Positions 57,323 to 64,000 of a stretch of 64,000 nt of DNA are shown here, one piece after another; position 1 is the stretch's first letter, and each line of letters opens with the position of its first letter. Position numbers and translations under genes: made by a program. Under the pieces are notes generated by a model, which saw nothing but the letters and a program-made list of their open reading frames with translations, did no database searches and was not told the origin of the DNA. The stretch comes from Pseudomonas sp. ML2-2023-3 (GTDB lineage Bacteria; Pseudomonadota; Gammaproteobacteria; Pseudomonadales; Pseudomonadaceae): the NCBI RefSeq assembly GCF_037055275.1, contig NZ_CP146343.1, positions 3,878,501 to 3,942,500 on the forward strand, given 5' to 3'.

Positions 57323-58477
57323 TCAGTGCCCCCTCTGGCCAATGCGGTGGTTGTAGATGTTCATTCCCAGGGAGATCACCAGACTGATCGCACAGTAAGT
57401 CCCCATGACCAGCGCGATGCACTCAATGGCCTGGCCCGTCTGGTTCAGGGTGGTGCCGCCGGTAGACGACACCAGCTCCATGAAGCCGATGACCACACCC
57501 AGCGAGGAGTTCTTGACGATGTTCAGGTACGTGTTGGTGATCTGCGGGATCATCGGGTAGATCGCTTGCGGCACGATCAGTTGGCGCAGGGTTGACCCGG
57601 ATTTGAAGCCGAGCGCTTTGGCCGCTTCGTACTGGCCGCGATGCACCGACTCAATGGCGCCCCTGACGATTTCTGCAATGTAGCTTGCGCTGTAGAACGA
57701 CAAGGCCAGGCACAGGGCAAGCATCTCCGGAACCAGGGTAATCCCGCCCTTGAACCCGAAACCGCGCTGCACGGGCACTTCCCATTGCAAATGGGCATCG
57801 CTCAGAACGTACACCAGCAACGGCAGCAACACCGCACCGGCCAACAGCAGAGGCCAGCGCCTGGAGGCAAAACCGCGCCACGGCGTTCGGGCTTCCCTGA
57901 CGCGACAAAACACATAGGCCAGCAGCGTGCCCAGCAGCATCAGGGCCAGGCCCCAACCGACCTGACTGCCTTGGGCAAGCCACGGCAGGTTCAGGCCGTT
58001 GTTGTTCAAAAACACCACGCCAAACAGCGAAGCCGAATGCTTGACCCCTGGCAACGCCAGTACCAGGCCGTACCACCAGACCAGATGCACCACCAGCGGC
58101 ACGTTGCGCAGGAACTCGATGCACGTCCCGCTCAGGCGCTTGATCAGCCAGTTGTCCGACACGCGGGCCATGCCCAGTGCGCCCCCCAGCAGGGTTGCCA
58201 GCACAATGCTCAGTACCGACACCAGCAAGGTGTTGAGCAACCCCACCAGATAGGCCCGGGCATAGCTCGCGTCCGGGGTGTAATCGATCAGCGAAAAACT
58301 GATGTCGTAGCCAGCGCGCTGGGATAAAAACCCGAAGCCCGAGGCAATATTCAGATTTTTCAGGTTCAGCGCAGCGTTGCTGGAAAGCAGATAAAAGACC
58401 GCCGCAACCAGAGCCAGGACCAGCCCTTGCTGCAACACACTCGACAGGCGCAGGTTGTGCGAACGAAAAGTCGACAT
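57323..58477 (-). CDS. aapQ: Amino acid ABC transporter permease (AapQ-like)
   Basis: A 384-residue permease partner. The EAA loop is YEAAKALGFKSGSTLRQLIVPQAIYPMIP, and the FLRNVPLVVHLVWWYGLVL segment with a large insert (VKHSASLFGVVFLNNNGLNLP) is the AapQ pattern. Forms the transmembrane pore with AapM. It is separated by 2 bp from aapM and follows the binding protein gene after 13 bp. Confidence 0.94.
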   Translation of the reverse strand: MSTFRSHNLRLSSVLQQGLVLALVAAVFYLLSSNAALNLKNLNIASGFGFLSQRAGYDISFSLIDYTPDASYARAYLVGLLNTLLVSVLSIVLATLLGGALGMARVSDNWLIKRLSGTCIEFLRNVPLVVHLVWWYGLVLALPGVKHSASLFGVVFLNNNGLNLPWLAQGSQVGWGLALMLLGTLLAYVFCRVREARTPWRGFASRRWPLLLAGAVLLPLLVYVLSDAHLQWEVPVQRGFGFKGGITLVPEMLALCLALSFYSASYIAEIVRGAIESVHRGQYEAAKALGFKSGSTLRQLIVPQAIYPMIPQITNTYLNIVKNSSLGVVIGFMELVSSTGGTTLNQTGQAIECIALVMGTYCAISLVISLGMNIYNHRIGQRGH

Positions 58478-58490
58478 GACAGTAATTCCC

Positions 58491-59528
58491 TTAACGAATC
58501 GGCGGCGCGTACATCAAGCCATTGTCTTTCCAGCTGCGGTTCAGCCCGCGCGGGATGTTCAGTGCCGTCTGCTGGCCGAGGTTGCGGTCATAGATCTGCG
58601 CGTAGTTGCCGACTTGCTTGAGGGCGCGGTATGCCCAGTCACTGTCCAGGCCAAAGGACTTGCCGATCGTGCCTTCAGTGCCCAGCAAACGGGCGATGTC
58701 GGTCGACGCCGTTTTGTCACTGTGCAGTTGGTCGACGTTTTCAGACGTCACTCCCAGCTCTTCACCCGTCATCAGGGCATAGGCGGTCCAGGTCACGATA
58801 TTGCGCCAGGTGGTGTCACCTTGGGCGACGAAGGCGCCCAGGGGTTCCTTGGAAATCACTTCCGGCAACAGCACGTAGTCCTGAGGGTTGTTCATCAGCG
58901 CCAATCGGGCAGCCAGGCCGGAGGAGTCATTGGAGATGGCGTTGCAGCGCCCGCGCTGAAACGCGGCGTACAGCTCGGGGCTTTTCTCGATGACGACCGT
59001 CTTGTACGTCAGGCCGCGCCGACCGAAATAGTCTTCGAGGTTCTGCTCCGACGTGGTGCCCGGCGACAGGCAGAAAGTTGCACCGTCCAGATCCGTCAGC
59101 TTTTTGATGCCATCCGCGGCGTGGGTCATGAAACCCTGGCCGTCGTAAAACCAGACCGTGGTAAAGTCCACCCCCAGGTTGGCCACCCGCTCGGCGGTCC
59201 AGGATGCGGCCCGCGACAGAATGTCGATTTCCCCTGAAGCCAGGGCGGTAAAGCGGTTTTTTGCGGTGGTGGTCAGGTATTCGACCTTGTCCGCATCGCC
59301 CAGTACGGCGGCGGCAACGGCACGGCACAGATCAACGTCCATGCCGGTCCAGCGACCTTTGTCGTCGATCAGGGAAAACCCCGGTTTGTCGCCGGCCACA
59401 CCGCAGCGCACGCTGCCATGGGCCTTGACCTTGTCCAGCACACCTGCCTGGGCAACTTGAGCACCGGTCACCAGCAGCGCCAGCAGTGGTGCCCCAAGTA
59501 AAAGCTTCACCCTATTCAATTTGTGCAT
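58491..59528 (-). CDS. aapJ: Amino acid ABC transporter substrate-binding protein (AapJ-like)
   Basis: A 345-residue periplasmic binding protein with a Sec signal peptide ending near AQVAQA. Family 3 pattern: RCGVAGDKPGFSLIDDKGRWTGMDVDLCRAVAAAVLGD, then FTALASGEIDILSRAASWT and GTTSEQNLEDYF. AapJ proteins bind a broad set of L-amino acids, with acidic ones and asparagine/glutamine preferred in known cases. First gene of the aapJQMP-iaaA operon and divergent from a LysR gene. Confidence 0.95.
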   Translation of the reverse strand: MHKLNRVKLLLGAPLLALLVTGAQVAQAGVLDKVKAHGSVRCGVAGDKPGFSLIDDKGRWTGMDVDLCRAVAAAVLGDADKVEYLTTTAKNRFTALASGEIDILSRAASWTAERVANLGVDFTTVWFYDGQGFMTHAADGIKKLTDLDGATFCLSPGTTSEQNLEDYFGRRGLTYKTVVIEKSPELYAAFQRGRCNAISNDSSGLAARLALMNNPQDYVLLPEVISKEPLGAFVAQGDTTWRNIVTWTAYALMTGEELGVTSENVDQLHSDKTASTDIARLLGTEGTIGKSFGLDSDWAYRALKQVGNYAQIYDRNLGQQTALNIPRGLNRSWKDNGLMYAPPIR

Positions 59529-59682
59529 ATCATTGCCCCTTCAAAATTCTTCTTGTTATGCCTGACAACCACAATCCAACGGCAGGTGGCGGTTGAGACG
59601 CACAATAAAGACAGAGGCATGGGCCGGATAGCGACTATTGATCCACTAAGCTGGACGCGCTATCGAATATTGGAATAACACT

Positions 59683-60552
59683 ATGAACATCGACTGGTAT
59701 GAAGACTTTCTCGCCCTGGCCGATACCGGCAAGTTCACGGCGGCGGCCAGCATGCGCGGCTCTTCGCAATCGGCGCTGAGCCGGCGAATTCAATTGCTGG
59801 AAGCGCACCTGGGAGCCACCCTGATCGACCGCGAACGCAACCCGGTACGCCTGACGGCCGCCGGTGAAGCCTTGCTGCCCAATGCCGTGGAATTGGTGCG
59901 CATGGCCCGCGACTGTGAACAGAGCGTAAAAGTGCTTAATCGGCCGTTGACCTTTGCCTCGTTGCACACCCTGGCGTGCAACTTCTTCCCGGACTGGATC
60001 AGCCAGTTGAACAGCGCGCGATCGCCGCTGTTCACCCGGATCGACACTGGCTATCGAAGCACCGACGATTACTACATGGCGTTGATGTCCGGGCGTTGCG
60101 ATTTCATCCTGTTCTACCGTGATACCAAGACGGCGCCCTACTCGCGCCAGAGCGAATTCGAGGTCAAGTCCCTGGGCCATGACGAGCTGTACTGGGTGGC
60201 CACCCCGGCACTGGCGGCGCATTGCGCGCAGACCGATGAGCCGATCCCGCTGCTCAGTTACTCGCGCAGTGCCCAACTGCATGAATTGTCCCGTATCCAG
60301 ATCAACCGCCACCCCCAGCCCCATCGCCTGCTGCAAGTGTTTGAGGCCACCGTGTCCGAAGCCCTCAAGCCGATGGTTGCCAGCGGCCAGGGCGTGGCCT
60401 GCATGCCCCACAGCATGGTTGCGCCGCTGATTGAGCGCGGGGAACTGGTGCGTTTGTATCCGGATATGGAGTCTGACCATCTGGAAGTGATTCTGGTGCG
60501 CTGGCGGGACAACCGTAACCCCCAGGCCGATGCCTTTTGGCAACGGTTGTAG
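59683..60552 (+). CDS. LysR-family regulator next to the aap operon
   Basis: A 289-residue regulator. The HTH (MNIDWYEDFLALADTGKFTAAASMRGSSQSALSRRIQLLEAHLGATLIDRERNPVRLT) is followed by a substrate-binding domain from about residue 90 (FASLHTLACNFFPDWISQL). It is divergent from aapJ with 154 bp between, the usual place for a LysR activator of a transporter operon. The effector is probably an amino acid; this is inferred from context. Confidence 0.9.
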   Translation: MNIDWYEDFLALADTGKFTAAASMRGSSQSALSRRIQLLEAHLGATLIDRERNPVRLTAAGEALLPNAVELVRMARDCEQSVKVLNRPLTFASLHTLACNFFPDWISQLNSARSPLFTRIDTGYRSTDDYYMALMSGRCDFILFYRDTKTAPYSRQSEFEVKSLGHDELYWVATPALAAHCAQTDEPIPLLSYSRSAQLHELSRIQINRHPQPHRLLQVFEATVSEALKPMVASGQGVACMPHSMVAPLIERGELVRLYPDMESDHLEVILVRWRDNRNPQADAFWQRL

Positions 60553-60601
60553 ACAAAGAACGTGTAAAGATCCCGGGACCGCTGCGCACCGGCGACAGGC
60601 G

Positions 60602-60650
60602 TACGCAGGGGCGAAAGCGCTTTGGTTACTTTGCCGCTTTTGCAATCGGC
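60602..60650. repeat. 3' exon repeat of intron copy 2
   Basis: These 49 bases match the segment next to intron copy 1 (45784-45832) with one base change and then diverge. They follow the LysR stop by 49 bp, so the intron stands downstream of and convergent with the LysR gene. Confidence 0.6.
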
Positions 60651-62475
60651 ATAGGGGACGGCCATCTGGCCGCGCCCCTGCCACACCACCCGGCATGCGG
60701 GTCCGCACCGGGCGGTTCGAGAAGTTGAGGTCAGCAGAGTCGGGGTAGACCCAACCGGTCGGACCACGCCACCGTAAGCACTCCATGGATCAGACCGACA
60801 CTGTTGTGCCAGAACCTGTGGCTGTTGCTGGCTATCGCCGCTGCCAAGTCAGGTCCTGCTCCAAGTTTGCGTAGCTCACGGTACGTCCTCCTTCCGGTTC
60901 TCCATTGTTTGAGCTGGATAGCCCTGAGTCGTCGGCGGATCCATTCATCGAACCGGTGCCAGAGGCGAGGCGTTTGCGATAAACCGAAGTACGCTTTCCA
61001 ACCCAGCAGGTACAGTCTCAGACCTTCCACCACCTGCGACATGCTTCGTCCTCCATTACGAGAAGTCAGCTGACGGATGCGGCCTTTGAACGCCTGTAGC
61101 GCTTTGCTTGCCACCCAGCGTTTGACCTCGCCTTGAGCAGACAGCCAAAAGCCGTAGCACAGAAACTTGCGGCCAAACGCACTGGCAATCGCACTCTTGC
61201 TCTCGTTCACTTGCAGTCTAAGTCGATCATAAAGGCGACGGAGCACTGCCATTACCCGTTGACCGGCCTTCAGGCTGCGTACGTAAACGTTCGCATCGTC
61301 CGCGTACCTGACGAAGCAATGGCCTCGTCGCTCCAGCTCCTTGTCCACCTCGTCCAGCAATACATTGGCCAGTAATGGTGAGAGTGGGCCGCCTTGCGGC
61401 GTCCCTCGTTTACTGGCTACCACTATGCCGTCGATCAACGTCCCGCTGTTCAGGTAGGCCCGGACCAGACGCAGAACGCCTCGGTCGGTTACCCTTCTGC
61501 TCAGTCGAGCGATCAACAGGTCATGATCAACGCGATCAAAGAACTGCTCCAGATCAACGTCCACCACAGTGTCCCGCCCCGAATCAATATATTGCTGCGC
61601 TGCCAATACCGCTTGATGAGCGCTGCGACCGGGACGAAAACCATAGCTATGATCACTGAATACCGGGTCCAACAGAGGCTGCAAAACTTGTAATAGCGCC
61701 TGTTGAATCAATCTGTCCGTCACCGTTGGGATGCCCAGCTTGCGCTCGCCTCCGTCGGGTTTGGAAATCAGAACTCTACGCACCGGACTTGGCCGGTACG
61801 TTCCCGCCAGCAACTGCGCCCGTATCACGGGCCAGGCCGTTAACAGATGCTCGACCGTCTCATCGATCCCAAGACCGTCGACGCCCGCAGCACCTTTATT
61901 TGACCGGACTCGCTTGAGCGCTAATTGCAGGTTTTCTCTGGTCAGGGCTTCTTGCAGAAGTCCTGACCCCATGTGGTTCGGGTCATGACGCGGACCGCCG
62001 GCTTCATCGCTGGACGCTTCGCGTCGGGTTTCACCCGTCGCAGCTCCGTCCCGCCCCGGTTTCCCGGGCATCTGATGCAAGGCCTGCTGTATCGCCATGG
62101 TGAACCTCACTCCTTCTCGTTTGGCCCTTCACTGCAACGCAGCTACTACGGCCTCTGCTGACTTCTCGCTCCGGCTTGCGCCGTCGCCCTTTCAGGCATG
62201 AGGCGAGATCTCCCCAGGTAAGAACGCCATCCTTCACCGCACAACCGCCGCATTTACATCCCCGGTGCTTTGGCCACAAGAGCTTCGCAGTCACTTGCCT
62301 GCTCGCCCTGACCAGAGATGCCTCAGATGCGGTTTGTGTACCTCGGCTCGCGGTTTATGCTCCACGCTTCCTTCCCACACTTGGTCACCCTCATGCAGTT
62401 GCGCTTCGCTTCATTCGCTGTGGCCAGCTCAAGAGAGGACTTTCACCTCTAGGATGGCGCCCATGCTGGGCGCAC
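60651..62475 (-). mobile_element. Group II intron, copy 2 (class C-like)
   Basis: Same 1825-bp length and the same 5' (GTGCGCCCAGC) and 3' (CCCCTAT) ends as copy 1, offset by 14818. Domain V is at 60685-60716. Only two base differences from copy 1 were noticed (60741, synonymous in the maturase; 62345, outside it). The 5' exon again has the TCGCT-AGCGA hairpin seven bases before the junction (62483-62497). The two introns are in direct orientation. Confidence 0.85.
60731..62098 (-). CDS. ltrA: Group II intron reverse transcriptase/maturase, copy 2
   Basis: The 455-residue product is identical to the one encoded at 45913-47280, including the YADD catalytic motif and the maturase domain without endonuclease. 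The one difference I found inside the gene is silent (a proline codon near the end, base 60741). An intact frame in both copies indicates recent movement or gene conversion. Confidence 0.94.
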   Translation of the reverse strand: MAIQQALHQMPGKPGRDGAATGETRREASSDEAGGPRHDPNHMGSGLLQEALTRENLQLALKRVRSNKGAAGVDGLGIDETVEHLLTAWPVIRAQLLAGTYRPSPVRRVLISKPDGGERKLGIPTVTDRLIQQALLQVLQPLLDPVFSDHSYGFRPGRSAHQAVLAAQQYIDSGRDTVVDVDLEQFFDRVDHDLLIARLSRRVTDRGVLRLVRAYLNSGTLIDGIVVASKRGTPQGGPLSPLLANVLLDEVDKELERRGHCFVRYADDANVYVRSLKAGQRVMAVLRRLYDRLRLQVNESKSAIASAFGRKFLCYGFWLSAQGEVKRWVASKALQAFKGRIRQLTSRNGGRSMSQVVEGLRLYLLGWKAYFGLSQTPRLWHRFDEWIRRRLRAIQLKQWRTGRRTYRELRKLGAGPDLAAAIASNSHRFWHNSVGLIHGVLTVAWSDRLGLPRLC

Positions 62476-62714
62476 AAGTGACTCGCTGTAAGAGCGAAAC
62501 CATCATTTCAGTTAACCGCGGATGCCGGATATATACCCCGTGTGCCAGTTGTTTTGCGAAGCGCCCGCACCTATGCCGAGTCCATATCCATTCGATATGT
62601 CACGACTTTCTACGGGTTCCGCCCTCACTCCGGCACTGTCATGGGGGCACGCCGCGCTCGCAAACCCTGCACACCCGGCCTGTCTGAGAATGCGAGGGCT
62701 GCGCTCCTCAGCGG
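62476..62714. repeat. 5' exon repeat of intron copy 2 and mhpR tail
   Basis: Bases 62476-62656 match 47658-47842 with several changes. Beyond that the sequence is unlike copy 1. An imperfect stem (TGCGAGCGCGGC with GCAGCCCTCGCA, 10 of 12 paired) spans 62651-62704, directly after the mhpR stop. Confidence 0.55.
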
Positions 62715-63503
62715 CTACAGTTTGTCTGCGCCCAGCCCCGCCTGAATTTTTCCCACCACCTCCTGCATCGCCGGTAAAAAGCGCCGTGCAGCTTCCTCGA
62801 CCGGCATGGCCTTGGCGATATACACCAGGTTCAGGCAACCCATCACACGCTCCTCGTGCATCACCGGGATCGCAATCGCCGCGATCTTGCGCTCTTCTCC
62901 CCAGTGCGCGTTGTTTTCGCCATAGCCCTTGCTGCGCGTGTGCTCCACCAGTCGCTCGACGAATCGGCGATCCGTTGCCAGCGCCGACTGCGAGTCGTCC
63001 CGACTGATCATCAACTCGATCAATTCTTCCCGCTCGGCCGGCGGGCAGAACGCAAAGTACGCCCGCCCGGTCGCCGTCATCAGCAAGGGCAAGCGGCGCC
63101 CCACCATCGAACGGTGAAACGACAGGCGACTGAAACGGTGAGTGGTTTCGCGAATCACCATCGCGTCGCCATCCAGGGTGCACAGGTCGGTGGGCCAGGC
63201 CACTTGCTGGAGCAACTGGCCAAGCAAGGGCGCTGCAATTGAAGAAATCCACTGCTCATCGCGAAAGCCTTCGCTCAGCTCACGCACCTTCAGGGTCAAC
63301 CGGTAGCTGTCATCCGATTCACTGCGGCGCACGTAGCCTTCAGCCTGCAATGTCTCCAGCAAACGACGCACGGTCGTGCGGTGCAAACCGCTCTGCTCGG
63401 CCAACTGAGCGGTACTGGCGCCCCCGTCGAAACGGTTGAGACCGTTGATCAGTAATAGCCCGCGCATCAGGCCCCGCACGGCCTTGTATTCGGTTTCGCT
63501 CAT
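62715..63503 (-). CDS. mhpR: IclR-family regulator, MhpR-like
   Basis: A 262-residue regulator. The N-terminal winged helix (RGLLLINGLNRFDGGASTAQLAEQSGLHRTTVRRLLETLQAEGYVRRSESDDSYRLT) is followed by the IclR effector domain (about 85-250) with SFHRSMVGRRLPLLMTATGRAYFAF and the NAHWGEERKIAAIAIPV pocket. It is divergent from mhpA, as in the E. coli mhp locus, where MhpR activates catabolism of 3-(3-hydroxyphenyl)propionate. Confidence 0.9.
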   Translation of the reverse strand: MSETEYKAVRGLMRGLLLINGLNRFDGGASTAQLAEQSGLHRTTVRRLLETLQAEGYVRRSESDDSYRLTLKVRELSEGFRDEQWISSIAAPLLGQLLQQVAWPTDLCTLDGDAMVIRETTHRFSRLSFHRSMVGRRLPLLMTATGRAYFAFCPPAEREELIELMISRDDSQSALATDRRFVERLVEHTRSKGYGENNAHWGEERKIAAIAIPVMHEERVMGCLNLVYIAKAMPVEEAARRFLPAMQEVVGKIQAGLGADKL

Positions 63504-63643
63504 GTGTTTTCCATTATTTTTATCGGTAAATCAACGATGAGCACTGAGTGCACCCTAACAAGGGTTGTCGTTGTTCACCAGCTTCGCGATTTCCATACTG
63601 CGCCCAACAAGAAATCCAAAAAAAGCGCTGTACGGAGATACCC

Positions 63644-64000
63644 ATGAGTTCTGCACCCACTGCTTCCCCCTTGGACCTGAGCACCGATATCGCCATTGTC
63701 GGGGCTGGTCCTGTCGGGCTGATGATCGCCAATTACCTGGGCCAATGTGGTGTAAACGTCACCTTGGTGGAAAAGCTCGACAGCCTGATCGACTACCCGC
63801 GCGCCATTGGCCTGGACGACGAAAGCCTGCGCACATTCCAGGCCGTCGGCCTTGCCGATAACGTGCTGCCGCACACCACGCCCTGGCATGCGATGCGCTT
63901 CATGACACCCAAAGGTCGCTGCTTTGCAGACATCCAGCCCAAGACCGATGAGTTTGGCTGGTCCCGCCGTAACGCCTTTATTCAGCCGCTGGCTGACCGC
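63644..64000 (+). CDS. mhpA: 3-(3-hydroxyphenyl)propionate hydroxylase MhpA (N-terminus, cut by window)
   Basis: The visible 119 codons are the FAD-binding start of an aromatic ring hydroxylase. The dinucleotide fold [27 protein letters not shown] is at about 17-44, followed by the [22 protein letters not shown] segment that marks MhpA. CGGAGA lies about eight bases upstream of the ATG. It belongs with the divergent mhpR and begins a catabolic cluster that continues outside the window. Confidence 0.9.
   Translation, partial: MSSAPTASPLDLSTDIAIVGAGPVGLMIANYLGQCGVNVTLVEKLDSLIDYPRAIGLDDESLRTFQAVGLADNVLPHTTPWHAMRFMTPKGRCFADIQPKTDEFGWSRRNAFIQPLADR

Noticed and set aside
1..64000. CRISPR arrays, rRNA operons, prophage genes
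   Set aside because: No regular short repeat-spacer series, no rRNA signature and no phage structural genes were seen.

Overview
The window is typical of a Pseudomonas chromosome, probably of the P. fluorescens/fragi type. Four things point there. An aromatic/aspartate-type aminotransferase lies next to uvrB, as in P. aeruginosa. There are several inverted-repeat REP/REPIN elements of the 'GTGGGAGC' and 'GTAGCAGCTGCC' types. The fecI-fecR-fecA order is the Pseudomonas one. The base composition is moderately GC-rich. No ribosomal RNA and no CRISPR array were seen; one tRNA (Asn, GTT) is present.

Layout: (1) 1-3.3 kb, a minus-strand iron-uptake operon behind a Fur box: an SbnG-like HpcH/HpaI aldolase, a TonB-dependent siderophore receptor and the start of an ATP-grasp-like enzyme. 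(2) 3.5-9.2 kb, a compact three-gene operon encoding a TerB-domain protein, a BREX-type ATPase and an Lhr-like DExH helicase. This is the composition of the Shango anti-phage system. It is followed by a ParD-like antitoxin whose toxin survives only as a stub, then a terminator and tRNA-Asn. (3) 9.8-15.2 kb, ordinary chromosome (aminotransferase, uvrB, RidA, MFS). (4) 15.3-20.8 kb, fecIRA ferric-dicitrate uptake behind a second Fur box, and an MHS-family symporter. (5) 21-27.6 kb, a tripartite DHA2 efflux pump, a LysR regulator and a FUSC-family protein with an unusual leader. (6) 27.9-29.6 kb, an intact-looking IS3-family element with an A6G frameshift site.

(7) 29.8-37.9 kb, a complete urease locus in the order ureA-B-C-E-F-G-D, urea channel, NiCoT nickel permease. 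The order and the UreA/UreB sequences resemble Yersinia-type acid urease operons rather than the usual Pseudomonas layout. Together the genes import urea and nickel, build the apoenzyme, insert nickel (UreDEFG) and release ammonia. (8) 37.9-44.9 kb, a potassium channel, a pair of CrcB fluoride channels, a decayed higBA module, DNA polymerase II and a TPR gene remnant. (9) 44.9-45.8 kb, about 1 kb of non-coding dispersed repeats.

(10) 45.8-62.5 kb, two nearly identical 1825-bp group II introns in direct orientation. They bracket a catabolic segment: a glucarate module (GntR regulator, ACS-family transporter, glucarate dehydratase, ketoglutarate-semialdehyde dehydrogenase, but no keto-deoxyglucarate dehydratase), two small stress-type proteins, and an acidic amino acid ABC transporter (aapJQMP) in an operon with an isoaspartyl peptidase and a divergent LysR regulator. 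(11) 62.7 kb to the end, an IclR-type mhpR and the beginning of mhpA for hydroxyphenylpropionate breakdown.

All calls come from reading the sequence and translations by eye. No database or structure search was run. Family names rest on motifs and remembered family features.
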